Counted from the first letter of the stretch, positions 18,273 through 27,205 are shown. The stretch is DNA of 64,000 nt from Aquimarina sp. MMG016 (GCF_018100805.1 NZ_JAGJEA010000015.1:62001-126000), one strand, 5' to 3'. The notes: generated by a model from the sequence alone, not told the origin. Program-made: numbers and translations.

Positions 18273-19535
18273 ATGAGAAAAAACGAAAAACTAAACAAAT
18301 GGTTATGGAAATGGCATTTTATTGCCGGAATTATCTCTTTACCATTCATACTTATACTTTCTGTTACAGGAGCTATTTATCTATTCAAAGCGGATTACGA
18401 AACTCCAAGACAGCAACATATTAGAGAAGTTGTAGTATCCGGAGAACCTATTTCTTATCAGAAACAATGGGAAATTGCTAATGATAACGCAATCAAAAAA
18501 CCAAATTCGATAGTACTATCTAAATCTGCAAATCGAGCAACAGAATTTATCTCAGGGCGATTTGGAGGAAAAAGTAGTTTGTATGTCAATCCCTATTCTG
18601 GTCAAGTTTCAGGAGAAATCATATCCAAAAAAACTGATATGTTTAAAATTCGGAAACTCCACGGAGAATTGCTCATGGGTAAATTCGGCACTAAAATCAT
18701 AGAGCTTGTTGCCAGCTGGATGTTAGTACTCATCCTTACCGGATTATATGTCTGGTGGCCCAGCAGAGGTTGGAAACTCAAAGGTTTCTTTATCCCTAGA
18801 ACTAGCGAAGGAAAACGAACTTTTTTTAGAGACCTACATTCCATCAGTGGATTCTGGATTTCAGGATTACTAATACTTATTTTGGCCGGTGGGTTTCCCT
18901 GGACAGATGTTTTTGGTGAAAATTTTAAACAAGTTCAGAAAATAACCAATACAGGATATCCCGCTACTTGGCAGGGTCATCAACTACAATCTATACCAAA
19001 AGATAAATCATTGACCTTAGACCAAATGGTAGCTAAAGCTTCAACATTAAATCTTCCGGGAAAAGTCACTTTGGATTTTCCCAAAGGACCAAAAGGAGTT
19101 TTTAGCGTATCTAATTTTAACCCATCAGATCTGGGTACTCAACAAAAAATTCATTTTGATCAATATACCGGAGAAGAAATATTAAAGCTTCATTGGCAAG
19201 ATGTAGGAGTATTAATGCGCGGACGGATGTGGGTTATGGCTTTTCACCAAGGAGAATTTGGCACCTGGAACTGGGTATTAATGTTACTCACTGCAATTGC
19301 GCTAATCATAATGAGTGCTTCAGCTCTGGTTTCATATATATTAAGAAAACGAAAAGGTAGTTGGGGTATACCAAAAGTTCCTGTAGCTTTTAAGATTGGA
19401 TATGGTATCATCATTATTCTTGTTGTTCTAGCCATCATTTTCCCCTTATTTGGTGTTAGTTTACTACTCATATTGATTATTGATTTTTTCAAAAGAAGAA
19501 CTAAGGTTAATATCCCTAAAACCATATCGCCATGA
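18273..19535 (+). CDS. PepSY-associated transmembrane protein
   Basis: A 420-residue inner-membrane protein with the PepSY_TM layout: first helix WKWHFIAGIISLPFILILSVTG, a periplasmic PepSY segment, paired helices around RKLHGELLMG...VLILTGLYVWWP and FFRDLHSISGFWISGLLILILAGGFPW, then LMRGRMWVMAFHQGEFG and two C-terminal helices. The His residues near the membrane faces (WHF, LHG, LHS, FHQG) fit haem or metal coordination in this family, which includes siderophore-reducing membrane proteins. Position behind the TonB receptor suggests reductive release of iron or another metal in the periplasm. The stop overlaps the next start as ATGA. Confidence 0.9.
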   Translation: MRKNEKLNKWLWKWHFIAGIISLPFILILSVTGAIYLFKADYETPRQQHIREVVVSGEPISYQKQWEIANDNAIKKPNSIVLSKSANRATEFISGRFGGKSSLYVNPYSGQVSGEIISKKTDMFKIRKLHGELLMGKFGTKIIELVASWMLVLILTGLYVWWPSRGWKLKGFFIPRTSEGKRTFFRDLHSISGFWISGLLILILAGGFPWTDVFGENFKQVQKITNTGYPATWQGHQLQSIPKDKSLTLDQMVAKASTLNLPGKVTLDFPKGPKGVFSVSNFNPSDLGTQQKIHFDQYTGEEILKLHWQDVGVLMRGRMWVMAFHQGEFGTWNWVLMLLTAIALIIMSASALVSYILRKRKGSWGIPKVPVAFKIGYGIIIILVVLAIIFPLFGVSLLLILIIDFFKRRTKVNIPKTISP

Positions 19536-19660
19536 TAACCCTTATTTTAGCTATAGCAATAGCGTTTTGTTTTTTTCAAATTTTCTTACATAATCGTAAA
19601 ATGAATAACATTGAAAAGCAATTCAAAGACCAGGAAGCACTAGAAAATATCGAAAAATAG
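19532..19660 (+). CDS. 42-aa single-pass membrane peptide coupled to the PepSY gene
   Basis: Starts inside the PepSY stop codon (ATGA overlap) and encodes 42 residues: a hydrophobic helix (ITLILAIAIAFCFFQIFL) followed by a charged tail (KMNNIEKQFKDQEALENIEK). The overlap and the clear helix-plus-charged-tail design support a real translationally coupled accessory subunit. Function unknown; a partner of the PepSY protein is the simplest guess. Confidence 0.65.
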   Translation: MITLILAIAIAFCFFQIFLHNRKMNNIEKQFKDQEALENIEK

Positions 19661-19691
19661 TATTTTTGAACATATAAAAACCCTATTCATT

Positions 19692-20126
19692 ATGAAATCT
19701 ATAATATATATAATAACAAGTTGTACAATATTAATGCTAATGGTATCGTGCAACCAACTTTCTAAAGAAGAACAAGAATTTGACACCTTAATGCAACAGG
19801 TCATTGATGTCCATGATGAAGTAATGCCTAAGATGGGAGAAATGAGTACTATGATCAAAGATCTGGAATCCAAAATTGACACTACGGATGCTGGTAAATC
19901 GTATGCAAAAGCTCAGAAAGGCCTCAAGGATTCTTATGACTTTATGATGGAATGGATGGGTGACTTTAGTGATAAATTTCCATACGAAAAGAAGGATGAA
20001 AAATTAAGCCCTGAAGAATTAGCATCACAAATGAAAATTCTTCTAGAAGAAGAGATAGAAGTCAAAAAAATGCGTGATCAAGTAAACTCAAGTATTCAGC
20101 ATGCTCAGGAACTATTGAAACAGTGA
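19692..20126 (+). CDS. Small helical lipoprotein
   Basis: A 144-residue lipoprotein (lipobox LMVSC, C20) whose mature part is almost entirely helical and highly charged (KEEQEFDTLMQQVIDVHDEVMPKMGEM, then EEEIEVKKMRDQVNSS). Similar Bacteroidota proteins are often labelled viral A-type inclusion protein-like because of coiled-coil bias; that name carries no function. It lies 31 bp after the 42-aa membrane peptide gene. Confidence 0.75.
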   Translation: MKSIIYIITSCTILMLMVSCNQLSKEEQEFDTLMQQVIDVHDEVMPKMGEMSTMIKDLESKIDTTDAGKSYAKAQKGLKDSYDFMMEWMGDFSDKFPYEKKDEKLSPEELASQMKILLEEEIEVKKMRDQVNSSIQHAQELLKQ

Positions 20127-20196
20127 TAACTATAGGTAACTTCCTTAATTTCTAAAAAAGTTTTACTTTAGCAGCTGCAACCAAATCATTATTACT

Positions 20197-21021
20197 ATGA
20201 AAAAAATTATTGTATTCGCATCAGTATTGCTTTTGACCGTCTCATCTATAGAAGCGCAAAAGAAAAAAGATCTTCTTACTGAAATTGACAAATTGAGGAA
20301 AGAATTAAAAGAAACAAAAGGTGAACTAGCAGAATCTCGCAAAAATGAGAAAACTAGTCAAGCTGAGGTGAAAACTATGGAAACTCAGGTTAATGACCTT
20401 AAAGAAACCAATGCTTCGCTATTAAAAAACATGAGTAGTTTTACAGAACTATCCAGCCAGAAAGCTAAAAACCTAGAAACCTCATTAGACGCTATTAAGG
20501 CAAAAGATAAGCAACTAAATACGATCAATGATGCATTAAGCAAAAGTGACTCTGCAAAACTGAAAGTATTAACACTGTTTAAAAACAGTTTAGGCAGTGA
20601 TGGCGCCATTGCTTTTAAAAATGGTGAAATCTATATTACGCTTACTAATACTCTTTTATTTGGTGAAAATGATAAAAACACTAAAATTGAAGATAAAGCT
20701 AAAGGGGTTTTAGGAAGAATTGCCAAGACACTTAATGACAACAAGGATATCAAAATTACTGTAGAAGGTAATAGCAATGCTCTAAAATTTGACGGCAAAA
20801 ACCTAAAAGACAACTGGGATCTAAGTGCTAAACAGGCAGCATCTGTAGTAAGAGCTTTACAAAAAGATCATAAAGTAGATCCTAAAAGGATGCAAGTCTC
20901 CGGAAAAAGCGAGTATGGATCTGAGAGTATTGAAACCGCTACCAGAATCCTTATCGATCCTAAATTTGATGAGTTCTACAGGGTCATTAAGGAGAATATG
21001 AAAAATGATACTAAGAAGTAG
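20197..21021 (+). CDS. Coiled-coil OmpA-like envelope protein
   Basis: A 274-residue exported protein: signal peptide ending SIEAQ, a long coiled coil (residues about 24-125) and a C-terminal OmpA/MotB-like domain (ILFGEND-type start LLFGENDKNTKIEDKAKGVLGRIAKTL, then ITVEGNSNA, WDLSAKQAASVVRAL, RMQVSGKSEYGS). The OmpA fold normally grips peptidoglycan; here the usual D and R contacts are replaced (EGNSNALKF, SAKQAASVV), so binding may be altered. A strong terminator follows. Confidence 0.85.
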   Translation: MKKIIVFASVLLLTVSSIEAQKKKDLLTEIDKLRKELKETKGELAESRKNEKTSQAEVKTMETQVNDLKETNASLLKNMSSFTELSSQKAKNLETSLDAIKAKDKQLNTINDALSKSDSAKLKVLTLFKNSLGSDGAIAFKNGEIYITLTNTLLFGENDKNTKIEDKAKGVLGRIAKTLNDNKDIKITVEGNSNALKFDGKNLKDNWDLSAKQAASVVRALQKDHKVDPKRMQVSGKSEYGSESIETATRILIDPKFDEFYRVIKENMKNDTKK

Positions 21022-21046
21022 TACATATACTAACTGAATATTATAT

Positions 21047-21078
21047 AAAAATCCGAGCATTATATGTTCGGATTTTTT
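21047..21078 (+). terminator. Intrinsic terminator
   Basis: Stem of about 13 bp (AAAAATCCGAGCA paired with TGTTCGGATTTTT, one G-U pair) with a 5-nt loop and a T tract, 26 bp after the OmpA-like gene. It could also serve the convergent ridA-like gene. Confidence 0.88.
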
Positions 21079-21117
21079 GTTTGTAAAAACAAGGTTTTCT
21101 TAGCCAATTTGCTAAGA

Positions 21118-21588
21118 TTATTTAACCACAGTTGCCTCTAATTCTATTTTTAATGTTTCAAAAAGACTTTTTACTTCTAACAGGGTACTTGCTTGCTTTA
21201 TATTATGGTTAGCAATCCAATTTTGGAAAACATCAAAACAAGTAAAAAGTTCTTCTGATGAAGTTGTATACATATTCAATCTCACAATGTTTTTACATTC
21301 ATATCCGGCTTCATTTATAACTTTCTCCATATTTTGTATAGACTGAATTAATTGGGTTTTCATATCAGCTGTACTTGATTTCCCATCAGCATCGATTGCT
21401 GTTTGTCCTGAAACATATAGTATACCTTCAGGTTTTGTCACTTCAATAGCTTGTACATAACTTCTTTTGTTTTGCCATTTCCAAGGATTAATTATTCGTT
21501 TTTCCATTTGTTCTTCTTTTTTATTTTGTGCTAATATCGATATTGAGGTTAATAATAATGAGGCTAAAATTTTTATGCTACTTTTCAT
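21118..21588 (-). CDS. RidA-family protein with an N-terminal signal peptide
   Basis: The C-terminal 128 residues (from MEKRIINPWKW) form a complete RidA/YjgF domain with LYVSGQTAID, GYECKNIVRLNMYTT and the closing LEVKSLFETLKIELEATVVK. Ahead of it, in frame from ATG 21588, lies a convincing signal peptide (MKSSIKILASLLLTSISILA-Q). RidA proteins normally deaminate reactive enamines or imines in the cytoplasm; the catalytic Arg of classic RidA is at a position I read as not clearly conserved here. An upstream TTG at 21594 is a possible but unlikely start. The next gene upstream is a broken Crp/Fnr regulator, a pairing I associate with this RidA subgroup in Flavobacteriia. Confidence 0.85.
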   Translation of the reverse strand: MKSSIKILASLLLTSISILAQNKKEEQMEKRIINPWKWQNKRSYVQAIEVTKPEGILYVSGQTAIDADGKSSTADMKTQLIQSIQNMEKVINEAGYECKNIVRLNMYTTSSEELFTCFDVFQNWIANHNIKQASTLLEVKSLFETLKIELEATVVK

Positions 21589-21669
21589 AATCAAGAGTTA
21601 ATATTTCTATTACAAATATTTCAATAATAGAATCATTCTTGTGTGATAAATATCACAATTATAAAAAGG

Positions 21670-22247
21670 CTAAGAAGAAAGTCGACTAAGAGTCTCGCGT
21701 GAAACACCTAGATAAGAAGCTAAAAGAGTTTTAGGAACTCGTTGAAACAATGTTGGATACTGTTTAAGAAGTTGCTCATATCTTTCCTTTGCATTCGACA
21801 TTAAAAAAGATAAAATTCTATGTTGTGAAGCAATATGCCCAGAAATAGATTTCTTAAGAAAGAAACGCTCCATTTTAGGTAATTCAGTTGACAGTTTTTG
21901 ATAATCTTTAAGGCTTAAGGAGAATACGGTAGTGTTTTCAATACATTGTAACGACATTTTTGCTATAGTATTTGTGAAATAAGCAGAAAAATCACTTTCC
22001 CACCAGTCTTCCATTGCAAATGATACAATATGTTGCTTCCCATCTCTATCATCATAAACTAATTTTAAAAGTCCAGAAATAACAAAATAACAATATGTAA
22101 CATTGTCTCCTTGCTGAATAAGAAAATCATTTTTTTATATTTTTCAACTGAGAAATGAGATAAAACAAATAAAAACTCATCATCAGTAAGAGGTATTAAT
22201 TTCTCAATATGCTCTTTCAACTTTTCCTTCCTCAAATGAGAATCCAT
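21670..22247 (-). pseudogene. Crp/Fnr-family regulator broken by a homopolymer frameshift
   Basis: Two overlapping frames together encode one complete Crp/Fnr-like protein of about 190 residues. The first frame gives MDSHLRKEKLKEHIEKL... to VEKYKK; after the T7 tract at 22130-22136 (A7 in the gene) the sense continues in the next frame as NDFLIQQGDNVTYCYFVISG..., then MEDWWESDFSAYF and the C-terminal helix-turn-helix PKTLLASYLGVSRETLSRL. One extra A in the tract would restore a single frame. Without it the first frame stops after 60 residues. Either a genuine inactivating deletion or a homopolymer sequencing error. Confidence 0.85.
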
Positions 22248-22292
22248 ATTTCGACTTTTTTATATAGCGCCAGGAATATTTTTGCTCATGCT

Positions 22293-23276
22293 TTAGTACA
22301 CTCCACGAATATGTTTGTGAACTTTTTTGTGGTAAAACTCTTCCAATTCGGTCATTAGTTTTTTAGACAGTGGAGGTAAGTTACTTACTTTAGCATTATT
22401 AGAAACATGTTTATGAGTACTTGCTCCGGGAATAATGGTGGATACTTCCTTATGATCCAATATCCAACGTAGAGCCAATTCACTCATAGTCATATTTTCC
22501 GGACAAAGTGTTCTTAATTCATTTGATAATGTTATCCCAGTATCAAACGGAAGTCCGGCAAAAGTTTCTCCCACATTAAATGCTTCTCCATCACGATTAA
22601 AATTTCTGTGGTCATTTTCGAGAAATTGTGTCTCTTTTGTGAATTTTCCTGTGAGCAAACCACTAGCCAAAGGTAGGCGAACAATAATCCCCACACCTTT
22701 TTCACTAGCTTGAGGTAATAATTCTTGAGTTAATTTTTGTCTAAAAATATTATAAATAACCTGAAGTGATAGAAGTCCTTCTTGTTCCAGACATAACAGC
22801 CCCTGTTCTACACTCTCTACACTTGCTCCAAAATGAGCAATTTTGCCTTCTTTTTTTAAAATTCTTAACCAATCAAAAACCTCCCCTTTTTTTAACACTT
22901 CTGTAGGTATACAGTGTAGCTGCAATAAATCAATACACTCTACATTCAATTGTCTTCTGGAGGCATCTATACTATCTCTTAAAGCCTGTTCTGTATAATT
23001 ATTAGGAAACAAATCAGATCCACGTCCAAATTTTGTAGCAATTTTAATATTAGTATTAGAGTTTTTAAAAAACGCTCCTATTAATTCTTCACTTCTTCCA
23101 TCACCATATACATCTGCAGTATCAAAAAAAGTAATTCCATTATTCACAGCTTCCTTAAGGATTTCAAAAGCTTTTTCCTTATCAATTTGATTACCCCAAT
23201 TACCTCCAATTTGCCAACAACCCAAACCAACTTCACTTATCTCTAATCCATTGTTTCCTAAATTCCTTTTTTTCAT
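22293..23276 (-). CDS. Aldo/keto reductase
   Basis: A 327-residue NADPH-dependent oxidoreductase with the (beta/alpha)8 AKR fold. The catalytic tetrad is visible: D and Y in FFDTADVYGDGRSEELIG, K in KIATKFGRG and H in LLQLHCIPTE. The NADPH-binding end is WILDHKEVSTIIPGAST. It is closest in style to the YhdN/general-stress AKR group. Cytoplasmic; substrate unknown. It is followed on the same strand by the broken Crp/Fnr gene. Confidence 0.95.
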   Translation of the reverse strand: MKKRNLGNNGLEISEVGLGCWQIGGNWGNQIDKEKAFEILKEAVNNGITFFDTADVYGDGRSEELIGAFFKNSNTNIKIATKFGRGSDLFPNNYTEQALRDSIDASRRQLNVECIDLLQLHCIPTEVLKKGEVFDWLRILKKEGKIAHFGASVESVEQGLLCLEQEGLLSLQVIYNIFRQKLTQELLPQASEKGVGIIVRLPLASGLLTGKFTKETQFLENDHRNFNRDGEAFNVGETFAGLPFDTGITLSNELRTLCPENMTMSELALRWILDHKEVSTIIPGASTHKHVSNNAKVSNLPPLSKKLMTELEEFYHKKVHKHIRGVY

Positions 23277-23353
23277 TTTGCTTTTTATTGGTTATTTAAA
23301 CTCCTTTAAAGTAATCAATCCATTCAATGGGTCATCTATTATTATGATTGTTA

Positions 23354-23863
23354 TTATCTCTTATTTTGGTTTTTTAAGTACTTTGACGGAATGTCCTTAC
23401 CATTATTAGAACTCATCGCCCAAACCATATTAGCGATCCACCATCTACCACCTGAATACACTAATTGATAGCTTCCTACACCTTTTCCCGATTTATTTTC
23501 AGAATCGAGCCCTTCAAAACTTTGAATTATTTGAGCAATACCATTATATTCTTCAATGATTTCTCCTGTAGATTCTTCCTAATAACCCAGAGAATAATAT
23601 TCATCGGTAAGAGTTTCTAAAAATTCATTTAGGCTCATCGTTTCATGCATGAACTTCTTATTCTCTTTCCCAACCACAGTAAAATTAGCTGTTGGCAGGA
23701 ACAGAGTTCTAAAATAAGCCGTATCTATCTTCTTTCCGGACTCAATAGAAATTATTCGTTGAGTCTCTTTTACAAGCTCACTGGGATTTTGGAAAATCTT
23801 TTTATCCTGGGCTTGGGTATATACTAAAGTGAATAATGCGATTATTGATGCATATACTTTCAT
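23354..23863 (-). pseudogene. Secreted NTF2-like protein gene interrupted by an in-frame TAG
   Basis: From ATG 23863 the frame encodes a signal peptide (MKVYASIIALFTLVYTQAQ) and the N-terminal half of an NTF2-like protein, reaches TAG at 23579-23581 (after YYSLGY), then continues open in the same frame with EESTGEIIEEYNG, FEGLDSENKSGKGVGSYQL, GGRWWIANMVWA and IPSKYLKNQNKR to TAA at 23354. The total of 169 codons matches the 175-residue intact paralogue at 13711-14238, and the post-stop half aligns with that paralogue's C-terminus. A single base change would restore the gene. Confidence 0.85.
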
Positions 23864-24073
23864 ATTAATTATTTATGTAAACTCTAGTTAAACAAATTTT
23901 AGAACAGTTCAAATACAAATATAAGGCTTGGAATCTGTTTCAATATGAACCCTATATGCCATTGGGCTAACCTTCTAATTAGAAATATATTTGACAAAAG
24001 AGTTTTTCATCATTTATTAGAACTTTTATTCATTGGTATATCGATAACTTAGATCCAGTATAAAAATGATGCA

Positions 24074-24634
24074 TCACCAATGTCCTGTTCCCGGTTCGCC
24101 TTTAAAAGGTCCAACTAAGTCCGAAGTAATCCATCCTGCATAAAACTCGCTGGATTGTGCCTTTACCTGTTCCCCATCGATATAACACTCTAGATGTTGA
24201 GGATAGAAAGCGATATACTCTTTTAATGCAGAAAATTCCGGAAAGGGATTTGGATAGGACCAGGCCACAGGTCTATCAATCATAGTTTTCAGTCCCCAGT
24301 AGACTGCACTCCCCTTCCATTCACACATCGAGGTCTTGTCCGGTATGCTAACAAGTGTACTCATATTAACATCTCTCTTAGGTATATAATATGTTGGTGG
24401 ACTAGCGGTCTCAAGCACTGCTAAGACATTACAAGAGCGTGCTATCTCTGTACCTTTATGATTGATTAGTACCGGTTTGTTCACTTTTTCGATAATCGGA
24501 GGACGTGGAAAATCCCAAACAGATCGCTGACCTTTTTTTGGTGCTATTGCAAACGGAGGTCTTTTGGTACCCGTGTGACTCCAGCTTTCACGTGCTTTTT
24601 GCAACCAACTTATCTTCGTTTTTCTTTTTTTCAT
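24074..24634 (-). CDS. DUF427 domain protein
   Basis: A 186-residue protein with the DUF427 hallmarks: DFPRPP near 42, the strand pair TYYIPKRDVNMSTL, the Cys-containing TSMCEWKGSAVYW, VAWSYPNPFPEF, and the C-terminal FYAGWITSDLVGPFKGEPGT. No signal peptide. The N-terminal 35 residues are basic (KKRKTKISWLQKARESW) and more extended than in minimal family members. Function of the family is unsettled. Confidence 0.9.
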   Translation of the reverse strand: MKKRKTKISWLQKARESWSHTGTKRPPFAIAPKKGQRSVWDFPRPPIIEKVNKPVLINHKGTEIARSCNVLAVLETASPPTYYIPKRDVNMSTLVSIPDKTSMCEWKGSAVYWGLKTMIDRPVAWSYPNPFPEFSALKEYIAFYPQHLECYIDGEQVKAQSSEFYAGWITSDLVGPFKGEPGTGHW

Positions 24635-24695
24635 TGGGCTCCATAGATTTAGCTTACATCTTTTATCAGTCTATTTATTTTTAGGTTAGGCGAAT

Positions 24696-24833
24696 TCAGA
24701 ATAGTTTGAATACATACCCTAGCAACCAATAAAGTATAATAAATACTACTACAGTGCCAACACACCCACATTTTCCACCTCCAATTTTTTTTGCTCCCCA
24801 TCCTGCTAAAATTGCTCTTACTAGTTTTTCCAT
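24696..24833 (-). CDS. 45-aa Gly/Cys-motif membrane peptide
   Basis: A short gene reading MEKLVRAILAGWGAKKIGGG, then KCGCVG, then a hydrophobic helix (TVVVFIILYWLLGYVF) and stop. The design (amphipathic basic start, Gly-rich turn with CxC, one membrane helix) recurs in small Bacteroidota proteins that begin with a similar AGWGAKKLGGG segment, as far as I recall. Role unknown. The 266 bp between it and the BLUF gene hold no gene I can support. Confidence 0.6.
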   Translation of the reverse strand: MEKLVRAILAGWGAKKIGGGKCGCVGTVVVFIILYWLLGYVFKLF

Positions 24834-25099
24834 AGGTCTATTAGGCTTTTAGATTTATTAATTACATAGTAAAAGTGTTGAAGTTACTAAATTCTATGAA
24901 GTCGGGAGGCTTTGTGGAGCAGGGTTTTACCGATAATTTTTCCAGCTTAGAGTTTATACCATTGGATTTACACGTTTGACTATTTAAATATAACGATAAA
25001 TGTAGCAAATGCGTTGTCTCGAAGTGCAACTACATTTTGTCATATAGTGTTGTCAATTGTATTTATATATCCCTGAAAATTCATCGTTTCACTAGACTT

Positions 25100-25513
25100 T
25101 TAATAGATATTAGATAAGACTTTGGATTGGTATACAACCAAATTATGTAGTTCATGATCTGACATATTATTATCATCAATTTCCAGGAACTTCTGAAGCT
25201 CAATATTGGCTTCTTCTCTGTGGTATGTAATATATTTACTATTAAATCTTTCATACCTCATTTTTGTAGATTTTGTTTCCAAAATCTTTAAAACATTATA
25301 ATGCCTATAATCTTGTTCTATCTTTTTAAAAAGCGACTTAATCAAATCATACTCACCTTCTATAATCTGAAAAAAAGTTAGATCAGAATAAATGAGTATT
25401 CCTCCAATATTATTTGCATTATTAAATGCTTTGGTTTCGACCATAAGCATTTCGATATCTTCACTTTTCAATTTTTCCGAAGCATTACTAATGTAGCATA
25501 TAGTCAGCAGCAT
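25100..25513 (-). CDS. Short BLUF-domain blue-light sensor
   Basis: A 137-residue stand-alone BLUF domain. By spacing against AppA the flavin-binding Tyr is Y7 (CYISNAS), the Asn is N31 (FNNANNIGG) and the switching Gln is Q49 (FFQIIEG). IEQDYRHYNV matches the conserved I--D-RH region. The semi-conserved Trp/Met of strand 5 is replaced: the segment reads ERFNSKYITY. FAD photochemistry should therefore still be possible. With no output domain it probably works through a partner protein; none is encoded next to it. Confidence 0.9.
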   Translation of the reverse strand: MLLTICYISNASEKLKSEDIEMLMVETKAFNNANNIGGILIYSDLTFFQIIEGEYDLIKSLFKKIEQDYRHYNVLKILETKSTKMRYERFNSKYITYHREEANIELQKFLEIDDNNMSDHELHNLVVYQSKVLSNIY

Positions 25514-25545
25514 TATTTTAAATATTTTTTAATGGTTAAATAAAA

Positions 25546-25580
25546 TACCCCATACCCGGAACAAATCCCGATATGGGGTT
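25546..25580. terminator. GC-rich hairpin between barrel protein and BLUF genes
   Basis: TACCCCATA (25546-25554) and TATGGGGTT (25572-25580) form a 7-8 bp stem with a partly paired CCGG/CCCG interior. On the minus strand it ends in TATTTTATTT. It lies 213 bp past the barrel-protein stop and could terminate that transcript, or sit in the BLUF leader. Confidence 0.45.
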
Positions 25581-25792
25581 AATAATACATTTTACGTTGC
25601 TTCTAAATTAATAAAATCTAATGGATTTTAACTACTTTTTCCCCATTTTATTTTTACATTATTTACGTAATACACCTCAATTTCAAGGCCTTAGCAGTAT
25701 TTTTTAGGCTCCTGCTACATGCAAGAATAACAAATCTAAAAAAAAAAAACAGTTTGAGGTAACCCATTGAGAATTAAACTCCCTAATGTGGA

Positions 25793-27025
25793 CTAAAAAA
25801 TCGTATATCCTAATAGTATAGAAAACCCACCATATTCTGATGTCCAGGAACCAAAAGGGCCTAATAATTCTCTATTAAAGTTATATCGTGCCTCGATACC
25901 ATATCTATCTTTATATTTATACCCAAAACCTAAAAAGAAATTATTGCCTGTTTCTCCGGAGTCGATCTCCAGATCCATTCCTCTTTCATCCTCAAAATCA
26001 ATTTTAGAATTCATAGCAATATCCAAAACAACCAATCCTGCATCAGCAAATAATTTAGAATTCTTATTCAGAAAGAAATAATGTCTCACTCCCAGAGGGA
26101 TCTCAATGGATTTATAATCTGCCTCTACATTAGTCTCTATCGTTAATAAAGTGGATCTAAAATAGGTAATAAACTTTTCTGCTTTATACGATTGATACGT
26201 AGGCTCCAAGATAATCGCCCACTTATTGTTATTAAACGGTAACACATATTCTAATTCTACCCCTAGTCTTAGACTGGCTTTGGTATCAAAATCAGTATCC
26301 CTTAAATCATTTTGGCTGTTATCAGTTTTTAAAGAAGAAAAATTAACCCCCGGCCGTATGCTTAGATTAAAAGCGTCTTTTTTATTTTCATTCTTATACG
26401 TTATAAAATCGCCCCCTGCACAGTTATTATACTTAATAAAATATTTAATCAATTCTCGTTTTCTATAACTGGTGTTTACTGCTTCTTTCATCTTCAGGTC
26501 CTTACATTGCAGATTGGCCCAGAGTTGTTGTCTGAAGTAGAGATTTGTAGCAACATCATTCCTATAGGTTTTATATTTTTTATAGATCAATTGTTCTATC
26601 TTAGACTCATCTACCTGATAGAAGAAACGTCTTAGGTTTCCGTTTTCATAATAATACAAGCTGGCTTTTCCATCGACCAATACTTTTAAGAAAAGCGTTT
26701 CTTCCTCGAATTCGGGCTCTTTATTTATTCCTAATCGGCTGATCTGTTCGGTAGACTTATCAATATTAACAGTCACTTTCTTGTATCTGATCACACCTGT
26801 TACTGCAAATTCTTGTATCGTATTGATGGTTGCTGTTTTGATCTCTGATCCCTCTGCTGTTTTATACTCAAACGAAGTTGGATTATTTTTCCAGTCCAGG
26901 TTTTTGATCAGGCAGTCGGTCTTTTCTCCTGCATTATTGATATAGTATCCTTTTTCGAAGTTAATCTGTGCGTATCCACTAATTCCTATTAGTGCTATTA
27001 CCATACTAAGTATGTGTTTTCTCAT
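25793..27025 (-). CDS. Outer-membrane beta-barrel protein
   Basis: A 410-residue exported protein: signal peptide ending GYAQ, an N-terminal soluble part (about 20-200) with repeated KVLVDGKASLYYYENG-like strands, and a C-terminal barrel of the PorT/outer-membrane-beta-barrel type (FNLSIRPGVNFSS, LRLGVELEYVLPF, YKSIEIPLGVRHYFF, LFADAGLVVLDI, terminal ILLGYTIF with a C-terminal aromatic). It resembles the many Bacteroidota barrel proteins of unknown role. Cotranscription with the BLUF gene is possible but they are 279 bp apart. Confidence 0.85.
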   Translation of the reverse strand: MRKHILSMVIALIGISGYAQINFEKGYYINNAGEKTDCLIKNLDWKNNPTSFEYKTAEGSEIKTATINTIQEFAVTGVIRYKKVTVNIDKSTEQISRLGINKEPEFEEETLFLKVLVDGKASLYYYENGNLRRFFYQVDESKIEQLIYKKYKTYRNDVATNLYFRQQLWANLQCKDLKMKEAVNTSYRKRELIKYFIKYNNCAGGDFITYKNENKKDAFNLSIRPGVNFSSLKTDNSQNDLRDTDFDTKASLRLGVELEYVLPFNNNKWAIILEPTYQSYKAEKFITYFRSTLLTIETNVEADYKSIEIPLGVRHYFFLNKNSKLFADAGLVVLDIAMNSKIDFEDERGMDLEIDSGETGNNFFLGFGYKYKDRYGIEARYNFNRELLGPFGSWTSEYGGFSILLGYTIF

Positions 27026-27205
27026 ATGTCTAAAATCTATTTTTGTTTAAAAAAAAGCGTAAATGTAGTTATAAAAAGTTTGTTTATTCCCTAAAAAAAT
27101 ATTGATTGTTTCCTTGATTTTGATGTAGTAATCTGCCAAGTAATGCCTTACTGATGCATCCAGCTCCCCAATGAAACTAATTCTAAATAATTTTGCATTG
27201 TTTCT

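Noticed and set aside
23579..23581. TAG read as pyrrolysine or by programmed readthrough
   Set aside because: No Pyl genes or readthrough context are visible; a simple nonsense mutation or sequence error is enough.
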